Positions 9,382-17,685 of a stretch of 64,000 nucleotides of DNA are shown here, in pieces (position 1 is the stretch's first letter; each line of letters opens with the position of its first letter). Location of the stretch: the NCBI RefSeq assembly GCF_001717505.1, contig NZ_CP017037.1, positions 124,001 to 188,000 of the forward strand, given 5' to 3'. The position numbers and the translations under genes were made by a program. The notes beneath the pieces are model-generated. The model saw nothing but the letters and a program-made list of their open reading frames with translations. It was not told the origin of the DNA and did no database searches. The stretch comes from Dialister pneumosintes (GTDB lineage Bacteria > Bacillota > Negativicutes > Veillonellales > Dialisteraceae).

Positions 9382-10304
9382 ATATAACAAAATTACAATG
9401 GTGGCTTCCTAAGATATTATGTCTTATTGCAGCATGTGCTTTTTGGGCATATGTTATGAATGAGCAAGATCCACAAGTGGAAAGCACCTATATAGTACCT
9501 GTTGAAGTGAAGAATTTAGACAGATCTTTAGTAGCTATAAATGTACCTACAGAGATCCAAGTAGTGGTTCGTATGTCTAGAAGTCAAATGATAAAGACTC
9601 GAAGTGATGATATTAAAGCCTATGTTGATTTGTCTGAAGTAGCTAGTGGAAATTATGCGAATATACCTATTCAAGTAGTACTTCCTGCTTCTGATGAAAC
9701 CGTTGTATCAATGACCCCGCAGACTTTTACTCTTACGGTTGAGCCATATGCAGTGAAGAGTATTCCTGTAACAACTGATTTCTTTGGCACACCTAGCTCC
9801 AGTTTCTCACCATCTATTGGTAGTGTATCACCTGATACAGTAACGATTGCGGGGGCACAAAGCAAAGTATCCATAGCAGAAAAAGCTATAGTTTCTATAA
9901 ATATAACCGGTAGAAATGCGGATTTTTATGAATATGACAACATTGGTATTGTTGATGCTGATGGTAAAACTATTACAGGACTTGATATTATGCCTGCACA
10001 AGTACAGGTTTCTGTAAAGATTACCGAAGAGCAGAAGACAGGAAATATTCCTATTAAAGTAGTTACTACCGGAACTGTTGCAGAAGGGCATGCTATAAAG
10101 AAAATATCTGCACGGCCAAGTATGGTTACTGTAACTGCTCCTATCAGTTTTTTTTCAAAAAATCATGAAATAAAACTTTCAGCAATAGATCTCTCGGGGA
10201 TGGATACCAGTATTGTAAAAACAGTAGAGATTCCAACTCCGGATAATGGGATCGTTACGCCGGCTACGGTGGATGTTACTATTGAGATTGCCGATAATAA
10301 TTAA
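9378..10304 (+). CDS. cdaR: CdaA regulatory protein CdaR (YbbR domains)
   Basis: A 308-residue protein with one N-terminal transmembrane helix (residues about 10-27, WLPKILCLIAACAFWAYV) followed by an extracytoplasmic part built from YbbR repeats. Three repeats can be traced from the recurring V..V......V.V.. pattern at about 38-115, 120-205 and 215-305. In B. subtilis and relatives CdaR modulates the cyclase CdaA. The ATGA overlap with cdaA implies translational coupling. Confidence 0.88.
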   Translation: MNITKLQWWLPKILCLIAACAFWAYVMNEQDPQVESTYIVPVEVKNLDRSLVAINVPTEIQVVVRMSRSQMIKTRSDDIKAYVDLSEVASGNYANIPIQVVLPASDETVVSMTPQTFTLTVEPYAVKSIPVTTDFFGTPSSSFSPSIGSVSPDTVTIAGAQSKVSIAEKAIVSINITGRNADFYEYDNIGIVDADGKTITGLDIMPAQVQVSVKITEEQKTGNIPIKVVTTGTVAEGHAIKKISARPSMVTVTAPISFFSKNHEIKLSAIDLSGMDTSIVKTVEIPTPDNGIVTPATVDVTIEIADNN

Positions 10305-10376
10305 GATAGTATTTTTATGAAGAATAAGTAAGCTGTCAATTAGATATCATACAAAATGATAGTTGGAGGATAAAGA

Positions 10377-11720
10377 ATGGTCACTTTGTTTGGCACGGAT
10401 GGTGTACGCGGAGTAGTCAATGCTACATTGCTTCCTGAGTTGGCTTATCAATTAGGTAGAGCTGCGGGATCATATTTTAGTGGTATAGCAGGTGTACATC
10501 GTTTTTTAGTAGGAAGGGATACTCGCATTTCAGGTACCATGATAGAGGCAGCTTTAGCAGCAGGTTTATGCGCTTCTGGTATTAATGTGGATATTGTAGG
10601 AGTCATTCCTACGCCTGGTGTTGCTTATTTGACTAGAACCGGAAAATATGATGCCGGGGTAGTTATTTCGGCATCACATAATCCGTTTCCGGATAATGGA
10701 ATTAAATTTTTTGATGCGAACGGCTTTAAACTTCCTGATGCTGCAGAGGAAAAAATTGAAGAATTACTCAAGCATAGTGAAGAAATTATTCGCCCTACAG
10801 GGAAAGATGTTGGTGTTATTCGTTATGTATATGAGTTAGCAGAACAATATACTGATTATGTATTGCAAACGGCATCTACCGATTTACATGGAATTAAAGT
10901 AGTTACTGATTCTGCGAATGGTGCAGCTAGTAATTATTTACCAAGATTATTAAAAAAACTTGGTGCGGAAGTAATTGCTATACACAAAGAACCGAACGGT
11001 ATCAATATTAATGATAATTGTGGATCTACTCATATAGAAGAACTGCAAAAATATGTGGTTGAAGAGGGTGCCACATGTGGTATTGCTAATGATGGTGATG
11101 CAGATCGTTGTCTTTTTGTTGATGAAGAAGGACAATTACTTGATGGAGACCATCTTATGATTATTAATGCACTACGTATGAAACAAGAAGGACGATTGTC
11201 TCAAAATCTGGTTGTTGGAACTGTCATGAGTAATTTGGGATTTGGTAAAGCATTAGAATCTTATGGTATTCGTACTTCATTTACTCAAGTAGGAGACAGA
11301 TATGTACTTGAAGAAATGAAAAAACACGGGTATTCTATTGGTGGAGAACAGTCGGGACATATTATTTTCCTTGATTATAATTCTACCGGTGACGGATTGA
11401 TTACTGCAGTACAAACTTTAGTTACGTTAAAGGAGAGCGGTAAAAAGTTATCCGAATTACGTAATCTCATGACTACTTATCCACAATTACTGAAGAATGT
11501 AAAAGTATATAGTAAAATTGGTTGGGAGAATAATGAACTTATTCAAAATACCATAGAAGCCGCGAAAGCAGAATTAGGAAATAATGGTCGTATATTAGTA
11601 CGTGCATCCGGAACAGAGCCTTTAATTCGTGTTATGGGAGAAGCAAGTTCCCCGGAATTATTGGAAAGAGTTATTAATGATATTGTATCAGCTGTAGAAC
11701 AAGAACTTGGAGTAGAATAA
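10377..11720 (+). CDS. glmM: Phosphoglucosamine mutase
   Basis: A 447-residue enzyme converting glucosamine-6-phosphate to glucosamine-1-phosphate, a precursor step to UDP-GlcNAc for peptidoglycan. The phosphoserine loop ISASHNPFPDNG has the catalytic serine at about residue 100, the Mg site DGDADR is at about 239-244, and the phosphate-binding RASGTEPLIRVM is near the C-terminus. Length is typical. It closes the cdaA-cdaR-glmM operon; the gap from cdaR is 72 bp with GGAGG before the ATG. A perfect hairpin overlaps the stop codon. Confidence 0.96.
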   Translation: MVTLFGTDGVRGVVNATLLPELAYQLGRAAGSYFSGIAGVHRFLVGRDTRISGTMIEAALAAGLCASGINVDIVGVIPTPGVAYLTRTGKYDAGVVISASHNPFPDNGIKFFDANGFKLPDAAEEKIEELLKHSEEIIRPTGKDVGVIRYVYELAEQYTDYVLQTASTDLHGIKVVTDSANGAASNYLPRLLKKLGAEVIAIHKEPNGININDNCGSTHIEELQKYVVEEGATCGIANDGDADRCLFVDEEGQLLDGDHLMIINALRMKQEGRLSQNLVVGTVMSNLGFGKALESYGIRTSFTQVGDRYVLEEMKKHGYSIGGEQSGHIIFLDYNSTGDGLITAVQTLVTLKESGKKLSELRNLMTTYPQLLKNVKVYSKIGWENNELIQNTIEAAKAELGNNGRILVRASGTEPLIRVMGEASSPELLERVINDIVSAVEQELGVE

Positions 11721-11759
11721 AAAGAAACGCTGCAATATATTGCAGCGTTTCTTTTTATT
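11716..11759. terminator. Bidirectional terminator (glmM / metal permease)
   Basis: A 22-bp perfect palindrome that contains the stop codon region of both converging genes (core GAAACGCTGCAATA and complement), with A/T tracts on both flanks. Confidence 0.9.
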
Positions 11760-12873
11760 AGCTATGTAAATTCTCTCTATAAAATTGATTGTGCAACTTT
11801 CCTTGTTTGGTAGGGAGTAATAGATTTCCTTGTTTTATCACATAACCGTCTTTGATAAGAGATTCACAAATTTTATTTGTAAAAGTCTTAGACCATTTCA
11901 TATGAATAGGAAGTGTATCTATAGCATTTTCTCTTGTCATTAAATCGGTATTATAGTGAAATAACAGATGCTGTAATAAAGTTTCTCTACCAAATGCAAA
12001 TTGTTGATTTTTTTTGCGTTGAAAGGACGCGAGTAGACCGGTAGAAGGGGCAATAATAAGCGAGATAATAAAAAGTATACCTAATATTGCTGCCATCATG
12101 CCGGCTAAAGACGTATCCAGATAAATAGCGCCCAGTATTCCCAGGATAGATCCTGCCGCACCAAGAAGACAACTAAGGATAAGACGTGAGGTTAGTGTTC
12201 GAGTCCAAAGGGCAGCTGTCATAGCCGGAATGATCATAAATGCAATAACTAAAATAGATCCTATGGATTGAAAAGAAGTTACTGCTACTAACGAAACTAA
12301 ACTCATAAGTCCATAATGAATTAATAGGGGAGAAAATCCCAATGTTGCACAAAGTATAGGATCAAATGTAGCAAGTTTTATTTCTTTGTAAAATAAAGTA
12401 ATGAGTGAGGAAACAATTAAAAGAATCAGCCCACTTATATAGATTCCTTTGGCACCATAATCTATGCCATTAATCACTAAACGGTCAAAGGGAGCAAACG
12501 CTAATTCACCTAAAAGAACACAATCTGTATCTAGATGAACATTTCCTGCATATCGTGTAATTAGAATAACACCTATACTAAACAATAAAGGAAATATTAG
12601 ACCGATTGCAGAATCCGATGCTACAAGCTTACTGTTATAAAGTAATTCAATAAGCCAAACGGTAAAAACTCCCATTATGGTTGCTCCAATAATTAAAAAT
12701 GGAGAACTTAAGTCACCACAGATAAGAAAGGCGGTAATGATGCCTAAGAGAACTGTATGACTAATTGCATCTGTAAGCATAGACATTTTTCTTAGTGCTA
12801 AGAAATTTCCCGGAAGAGCACAGGCTGTAGATGTAAACAGCGCAATAATCAGAATTTCAGCAAAGGAATTCAT
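11758..12873 (-). CDS. Metal ABC transporter permease with extended C-terminus
   Basis: A 371-residue permease of the ABC-3 family (ZnuB/MntB/TroD type), carrying manganese, zinc or iron across the inner membrane. Around eight hydrophobic segments fill residues 1-280 with the family pattern ALPGNFLALRKMSMLTDAISHTVLLG at the N-terminus. Residues of about 285-371 are hydrophilic and absent from typical 280-300-residue permeases; they read like a winged helix (KICESLIKDGYVIKQGNLLLPTKQGK). The start overlaps the stop of the upstream permease gene (TAATG). It is the last gene of the operon. Confidence 0.88.
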   Translation of the reverse strand: MNSFAEILIIALFTSTACALPGNFLALRKMSMLTDAISHTVLLGIITAFLICGDLSSPFLIIGATIMGVFTVWLIELLYNSKLVASDSAIGLIFPLLFSIGVILITRYAGNVHLDTDCVLLGELAFAPFDRLVINGIDYGAKGIYISGLILLIVSSLITLFYKEIKLATFDPILCATLGFSPLLIHYGLMSLVSLVAVTSFQSIGSILVIAFMIIPAMTAALWTRTLTSRLILSCLLGAAGSILGILGAIYLDTSLAGMMAAILGILFIISLIIAPSTGLLASFQRKKNQQFAFGRETLLQHLLFHYNTDLMTRENAIDTLPIHMKWSKTFTNKICESLIKDGYVIKQGNLLLPTKQGKLHNQFYRENLHS

Positions 12874-13787
12874 TAGGAGCCTCCTTTTAAAATCTCTTTA
12901 GATATTTTTTTGCGATGGAAGTATTGACTGATGATACCGCGTTTAGGTGCCAAAAGAATACTAAAGATAGCAAAAATGGAAGCAATAACTACAATTGCCG
13001 GTCCGGTCGGCATTTTGGAAATAGTAGAGCTTGCAATGGTTCCCAGTGCTGAAGAAAGTGCACCGATAAAGGCTGATAAAATAACCATTGGTTCTAATCG
13101 TCTGGTCCACTGTCTTGCTGCGATGGATGGTGCAATTAACATAGCACTCATTAAGATAATACCTACTGCTTGTATAGAGAGTAGAACAGTAGTCATCGTT
13201 AAAAATGATAATAAAATATTTAATTTTCCACCTGGAAAACCTAATGAACGTGCATAATCCGGGTCAAATGCCATTAGCTTTAATTCTTTCCAAAACACAC
13301 AAACAACTATTAATATTAATAATGATAGACCCGCAGTTAAAATTACATCTCTGTATAAAATAGTTGAGGCTTGTCCAAATATGAATTGATTAAGTCCTGA
13401 TTGGTTAGCATTTCCGGAATGTTGAATAATAGCAGCAAGTACTAACCCCGCTCCAAAAAATGAGGATAGTATGGCAGCAAGTATTCCATCAAAAGGAAGT
13501 TTTGTATATTGTTTAGCAAGAAGGATAATACTTAGTGCGATTAATGCAGAGAAAAAAGCACCTAAAAGAAGTCCATCCAATGTTTTTACACCCATAAACA
13601 TAAACGCCAACATAATTCCGGGATATGCAGAATGTGCTATACCATCCCCTAAAAGTGCTTCACGGCGAAGTACAATAAATGATCCTAGAATACCACAAAG
13701 AATGCCTAGTATAGTAGTTCCTGCTAAAACAATTTGAAATGTATAATCACTCCAGAGTGCTAAATTAAATAAGTGTATTATTTCCAT
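12873..13787 (-). CDS. Metal ABC transporter permease
   Basis: A 304-residue ABC-3 family permease, paired with the downstream permease as a heterodimeric channel. Landmarks include GSFIVLRREALLGDGIAHSAYPG near residue 35-57 (the conserved start of the domain), several hydrophobic helices, and GIILMSAMLIAPSIAARQWT near 210. It ends with a short basic tail. Its start lies 23 bp inside the upstream ATPase gene, so translation is probably coupled. Confidence 0.9.
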   Translation of the reverse strand: MEIIHLFNLALWSDYTFQIVLAGTTILGILCGILGSFIVLRREALLGDGIAHSAYPGIMLAFMFMGVKTLDGLLLGAFFSALIALSIILLAKQYTKLPFDGILAAILSSFFGAGLVLAAIIQHSGNANQSGLNQFIFGQASTILYRDVILTAGLSLLILIVVCVFWKELKLMAFDPDYARSLGFPGGKLNILLSFLTMTTVLLSIQAVGIILMSAMLIAPSIAARQWTRRLEPMVILSAFIGALSSALGTIASSTISKMPTGPAIVVIASIFAIFSILLAPKRGIISQYFHRKKISKEILKGGS

Positions 13788-14526
13788 CTGTCATATGCTC
13801 CTTTTGTAAGGGAGAAAATGTTTTATCAATGTTCTCCGGGGTAAAAGTTTTTTCTACCGGTCCGGCGGCAATTAATTGTCTGTTAATCATTGCTACTTGA
13901 TCAAAGTAAAGTGGGACTGTTTGTAATGCATGGTGTACAACTACAATTGTTTGATTATGAGTTTGCATGTCTTTTAAAATGTCAACTATAATTTTTTCTG
14001 TTTGGACATCTACACCTTTAAAAGGTTCATCTAAAAGATATACAGAAGCTTGTTGAGCAAGTGCTCTAGCAAGAAAAACCCTTTGTTGTTGTCCACCGGA
14101 AAGTTCATTAATTTGTCTATGCTCATATTCATCCATACCTACACGACTAAGCATTTCTTTTGCAATAAGTTTATCTGCTCTTGTTGGACGCTTACACCAT
14201 CCAATGTGACCATAACGCCCCATCAGAACAATATCTGAAACCGTTGCAGGGAAATCCCAATTAACAGAACCGTTTTGTGGTACATAAGCTATTTTTTTTC
14301 TTGCTTTTTTAGGGGAAGTTTCTCCGTCAATAGAAAAACGAATTCTTCCTGAAATAGGGGATAATAAATTTAAAATAATTTTTAAAAGGGTTGATTTTCC
14401 TGCGCCATTAGGACCTATAATTCCCAGAAGAGACCCTTTTTTTATATTAAGGTCAAGATCCCATAATACAGGTTGTTCATCATATGCGGCAGTGATATCT
14501 TCTAATTCAATAACATGATTTTCCAC
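13765..14526 (-). CDS. Metal ABC transporter ATP-binding protein
   Basis: A 253-residue ABC ATPase that powers metal import. Walker A GPNGAGKST (about 38-46), Q-loop VPQNGSVNWDFP with the W-D-F-P usual in Mn/Zn importers, signature LSGGQQQRVFLARAL (about 143-157), Walker B VYLLDEP, and H-loop VVVHH are all present. The gene sits between the binding-protein gene and two permeases and overlaps the next gene by 23 bp. Confidence 0.93.
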   Translation of the reverse strand: MENHVIELEDITAAYDEQPVLWDLDLNIKKGSLLGIIGPNGAGKSTLLKIILNLLSPISGRIRFSIDGETSPKKARKKIAYVPQNGSVNWDFPATVSDIVLMGRYGHIGWCKRPTRADKLIAKEMLSRVGMDEYEHRQINELSGGQQQRVFLARALAQQASVYLLDEPFKGVDVQTEKIIVDILKDMQTHNQTIVVVHHALQTVPLYFDQVAMINRQLIAAGPVEKTFTPENIDKTFSPLQKEHMTDGNNTLI

Positions 14527-14584
14527 GATATACCTCTTGGCTTTATAAAATAAATGGATTTATTGTTTAGTAAAATAGAGTTGT

Positions 14585-14634
14585 AAAAAGCATAGAAACT
14601 GAGTTTTGCATAATCTCAGCATCCTATGCTTTTT
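14585..14634 (-). terminator. Intra-operon hairpin between binding protein and ATPase genes
   Basis: On the minus strand, an 11-bp stem (AAAAAGCATAG and complement) encloses a second 5-bp stem (CTGAG/CTCAG). It is followed by only a short T run. It may act as a leaky terminator or mRNA stabiliser that keeps the binding protein more abundant than the rest of the transporter. Confidence 0.55.
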
Positions 14635-14669
14635 ATATGTATATACGAACAATGTCTTAAAGATTATGC

Positions 14670-15623
14670 TTATTTTAAAGCACCTGTAATTGTCTTGATA
14701 TTATGTTCATACATACCGATGTAGGTACCTTCGTTAGTATCGGCATCACCTAAAGAGTCAGAATAAAGTTCACCGCCGATAGAAACATCAAATCCGTGTG
14801 CTTTTACAGCAGCTTGTAAGGATTCAATGGTTTTATGAGGAACAGAAGATTCTACAAAAATTGCTTTTATTTTATTATCTGCAATGAAAGCAGCTAAGTT
14901 ACTGATATCAGAAGTACCTGCTTCACTAGCAGTGCTGATACCTTGAATTCCTTTTACTTCAAATCCATAATCTCTTGCAAAATAAGCGAATGCATCATGT
15001 GCAGTAACAAGAACTCTAGATTGAGGTGCAACAGCGTTGACTTCTTCTTTTATTTTTTTGTCAAGTTCATCTAATTTTACTAAATAAGCTTTTAAGTTGG
15101 ATTCATAGTACTCTTTGTTTTCCGGGTCTTTGGAAGCAAATCCCTTAGCTACTTCATTAGCTGCAGCTTTCCAGTTATTAACGGAGAACCAGATGTGTGG
15201 GTCTTTAGTCATTTCACCATCTTCTTCGAAATCGAGTAAAGTAGACTCATCAATGCCGTCACTGACACGAATCATTGGTTTGTTTTGTTTACTGAGATTA
15301 TCAAAAATGGCACTCATCTTACCTTCTAAATGTACACCGTTATAAACTACAACATCTGCCTTGTTCATGGCATCTACATCACCGGCACTTGCTTGGTAAA
15401 GATGTGGGTCTACACCGGCTTTCATAAGTCCGGATACTTCAACTTTATCGCCACCGATTTGTTGTGCTAAATCAGTAAGCATGGTAGTTGTAGCTACTAT
15501 TTTTAGTTTACCTGAATCATTGGTGTTGGAAGTTGGGCTATTTCCACATCCTGCTGTTGCAAAAGAAAATGCACCGATAACCGCAAGGGCTATATAAAAC
15601 CATAAAGATATTTTTTTAAACAT
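14670..15623 (-). CDS. Metal-binding lipoprotein of ABC transporter (ZnuA/TroA/MntA family)
   Basis: A 317-residue cluster A-I solute-binding lipoprotein. The signal peptide ends in a lipobox FATAGC with Cys at about 26. Metal ligands expected for the family are visible: His in VDPHLYQ, His in DPHIWFS, and Glu/Asp near the C-terminus (VESSVPH; YSDSLGD). There is no long His-rich loop of the kind common in zinc-specific members, which leans towards manganese or iron, but this is weak. It is the first gene of the operon, with AAAGGAGAT before the ATG, and would capture metal outside the inner membrane. Confidence 0.9.
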   Translation of the reverse strand: MFKKISLWFYIALAVIGAFSFATAGCGNSPTSNTNDSGKLKIVATTTMLTDLAQQIGGDKVEVSGLMKAGVDPHLYQASAGDVDAMNKADVVVYNGVHLEGKMSAIFDNLSKQNKPMIRVSDGIDESTLLDFEEDGEMTKDPHIWFSVNNWKAAANEVAKGFASKDPENKEYYESNLKAYLVKLDELDKKIKEEVNAVAPQSRVLVTAHDAFAYFARDYGFEVKGIQGISTASEAGTSDISNLAAFIADNKIKAIFVESSVPHKTIESLQAAVKAHGFDVSIGGELYSDSLGDADTNEGTYIGMYEHNIKTITGALK

Positions 15624-15649
15624 GGAGTATCTCCTTTATAACATTTAAA

Positions 15650-15687
15650 TAATCTCAAATTTTTCAATAATAGAAAATTTGAGATTA
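15650..15687 (-). promoter_or_regulatory. Candidate operator: inverted repeat in metal-operon leader
   Basis: A 14-bp perfect inverted repeat (TAATCTCAAATTTT and complement) with a 10-nt AT-rich centre. It lies about 8-45 bases after the predicted start of transcription of the metal-transport operon. Position and symmetry suit a metalloregulator such as MntR/TroR/Fur, or an RNA hairpin. Confidence 0.5.
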
Positions 15688-15702
15688 ATTATTATTTTTC
15701 AT

Positions 15703-15731
15703 ATTGTAACACATAAATTCGGGTATGTAAA
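15703..15731 (-). promoter_or_regulatory. Promoter of metal ABC transporter operon
   Basis: On the minus strand: TTTACA, 17-bp spacer, TACAAT. The predicted transcript start is near 15696, giving a leader of about 70 nt. Confidence 0.7.
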
Positions 15732-15785
15732 CATAAAGTTTCGGTATAGCTAATTTATAAAAGAGTAGTAATTTATAGTAAGTAA

Positions 15786-15832
15786 CCAAAATAAAAAATA
15801 GCAGATGTAAAATCTGCTATTTTTTATTTTGG
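15786..15832 (-). terminator. Terminator after M18 aminopeptidase
   Basis: A 21-bp perfect inverted repeat (core AATAGCAGAT and complement, loop about 5 nt) that contains the stop codon of the aminopeptidase gene. A T-rich arm follows on the minus strand. Confidence 0.85.
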
Positions 15833-17110
15833 TTCATCAAAGAATGCAATCATTGAATCAATTAAATATGAAGTGTCTTTTATACCGGCAGTTTCGTAAG
15901 AGGAGTGCATAGATAGTTGTGGCAGTCCAATATCTACTGTAGGAATAGAAAGTTTCGTGTTAGAAATATGACCTAATGTAGATCCTCCCGATATATCGGA
16001 GCGGTTTGTAAATGTTTGTGTTGGAATATTATGATTGTCGCATAAAGCACGAAAACGTGCGGCACTGTATCCATCAGTTGCATAATGGCGAGAAGCATTA
16101 TGTTTTATTACGATCCCTTTATTTAAGGTAGGTCGGTTATTAAAATCGGCATATTCCGGATGATTTGGATGTACTGCATGTGCGTTATCAGCAGAAACCA
16201 TCCAACTACGTGCTATCATCGCCATTGTTTTATCAAATGAATATCCTAAAGATTGTCCTATTCGAAGGACTGTGTTCAATAATAAAGTCGAGCCGGCTCC
16301 TTCGTTTGTCCCACTTCCTACTTCTTCGTGATTAAACAATACATATATACAAATATGATTTTGTTTTTTTGCTAATGCATAACCACGGAATGCTGCGAAT
16401 GCACATTGTAGGTCATCTAGGCGAGGGGAAGATATGAATTCTTTTTCTATGCCCCAGATAGTACCTGGGACACGACTATAAAGAAATAAATCATGACCTA
16501 AAATAGAATCAGTTGTTACATTGGCGGCAGCAGCAATCATTTGCATGAATGAAATCTTGGTTTCAGCGGTGCCATATAAAGGAAGAAGATCTTTTTGTAT
16601 ATTCCATGTATAACCTTTATTTATTTCTCTATTCATATGAATTGCTACGGATGGAATAATTAATGTTGTTCCATCTATGGCAATCATTTCAGGCGTAATA
16701 GTCCCCTCTTTATTGATATAAATGCGTCCGGCTACAGATAAAGGTCGGTCTATCCAAGAATTCATAATCATACCTCCATATCCTTCTACGTTTAAGCGGA
16801 TATAGGTATTATCTTGTAATTCCGGATTTTCTTTAATTTGAAAGGTTGGAGAGTCATTATGTGCTGCAACAATACGAAATGAGTAAATTTCTTCATCAGG
16901 AACTGTAAAAGAAATTAGCGCTGAACCATTTCGGGTCACTACATAATGACCACCTTTTTCTATATTCCATTCATCTTCTTCTCTAAGTTCTATATAGTTG
17001 GAATACACCAAAGCAGATTTCATGTTTTTTACTACATGATAAGGAGATGGACTCTTGGTAATAAAGTGAAGAAGATCTTTGGAAATATCTTCAAATGTAG
17101 TTTTTCTCAT
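15824..17110 (-). CDS. M18-family aminopeptidase
   Basis: A 428-residue zinc aminopeptidase of family M18, which removes N-terminal (often acidic) residues from peptides in the cytoplasm. Metal and catalytic elements are visible in order: VAAHNDSPTF (His ligand, about 78-85), SSPRLDDLQCAFA (Asp ligand), FNHEEVGSGTNEGAGS (Glu base and ligand), SADNAHAVHPNHPEYAD, and a late His in LPQLSMHSSYE. The start codon overlaps the stop of the upstream small gene (TAATG), indicating coupled translation. Confidence 0.92.
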   Translation of the reverse strand: MRKTTFEDISKDLLHFITKSPSPYHVVKNMKSALVYSNYIELREEDEWNIEKGGHYVVTRNGSALISFTVPDEEIYSFRIVAAHNDSPTFQIKENPELQDNTYIRLNVEGYGGMIMNSWIDRPLSVAGRIYINKEGTITPEMIAIDGTTLIIPSVAIHMNREINKGYTWNIQKDLLPLYGTAETKISFMQMIAAAANVTTDSILGHDLFLYSRVPGTIWGIEKEFISSPRLDDLQCAFAAFRGYALAKKQNHICIYVLFNHEEVGSGTNEGAGSTLLLNTVLRIGQSLGYSFDKTMAMIARSWMVSADNAHAVHPNHPEYADFNNRPTLNKGIVIKHNASRHYATDGYSAARFRALCDNHNIPTQTFTNRSDISGGSTLGHISNTKLSIPTVDIGLPQLSMHSSYETAGIKDTSYLIDSMIAFFDEPK

Positions 17111-17505
17111 TATTTTTTATGATTTTTAGCAACTTTTCGTTGATAAACAGCTTCTGCCATAGCGGCACGAGCTTGTATAACCGGGTTGGAAGAGTCAATG
17201 GATTCAGGTGTGAAGTTACTTGTATAGTGGAGTTTTTTTGTCTTTTTTTCCAATTCTTTTACTTGAATGGTGCCCGCAGTTCTATCATATATGTATGTAT
17301 ATGTACAGGTTCCATCTTCAGGAAGTTTTTCAATTCCAACAAATTCTAATATTTCATGCCCTTCTGAATTTTTTTTGAAACGGGAGAGCCCCATATCAAT
17401 AGTTATTGTATCGTTATATTTCCAGAACATTTCTGCAGATACCGGCAAGTTGCTTGCTGCCGATATGACAGCAGTTAATCCGCATATAATTAAAAGTTTT
17501 TTCAT
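17110..17505 (-). CDS. Small secreted protein of unknown function
   Basis: 131 residues when started at the ATG at 17505 (a GTG at 17520 is also possible but adds five residues ahead of the signal peptide). The N-terminus MKKLLIICGLTAVISAASNL followed by PVSAE is a clear Sec signal peptide with cleavage after SA. The mature part of about 107 residues is charged, with aromatic residues and no recognised domain (WKYNDTITIDMG; TYTYIYDRTAGTIQV). It is encoded directly before an aminopeptidase with overlapping stop/start codons. Function not recognised. Confidence 0.7.
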   Translation of the reverse strand: MKKLLIICGLTAVISAASNLPVSAEMFWKYNDTITIDMGLSRFKKNSEGHEILEFVGIEKLPEDGTCTYTYIYDRTAGTIQVKELEKKTKKLHYTSNFTPESIDSSNPVIQARAAMAEAVYQRKVAKNHKK

Positions 17506-17547
17506 AATGTATTCACTCACTTTCTTATAATATATAATAACTATTAT

Positions 17548-17556
17548 ATTATAACA
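17548..17556 (-). promoter_or_regulatory. Extended -10 promoter element (secreted protein-aminopeptidase operon)
   Basis: On the minus strand TG-T-TATAAT, 43 bp before the start at 17505; no good -35 element. Confidence 0.45.
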
Positions 17557-17629
17557 TATTGTGCGATCGGGTATAGTCTTAACGCTTATATCCTTTGTTG
17601 TTACATTATGCAGATTTTTATTTGGACCA

Positions 17630-17638
17630 TGTTATAAT
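17630..17638 (+). promoter_or_regulatory. Extended -10 promoter element (HAD-rapZ-yvcK-whiA operon)
   Basis: TG-T-TATAAT, 48 bp before the TTG start at 17686; no good -35 element. It is divergent from the similar element at 17548-17556. Confidence 0.5.
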
Positions 17639-17685
17639 AAAATATATTTCTTTATAATAAAATGGTATGAATAGGAGGCGTTTTT

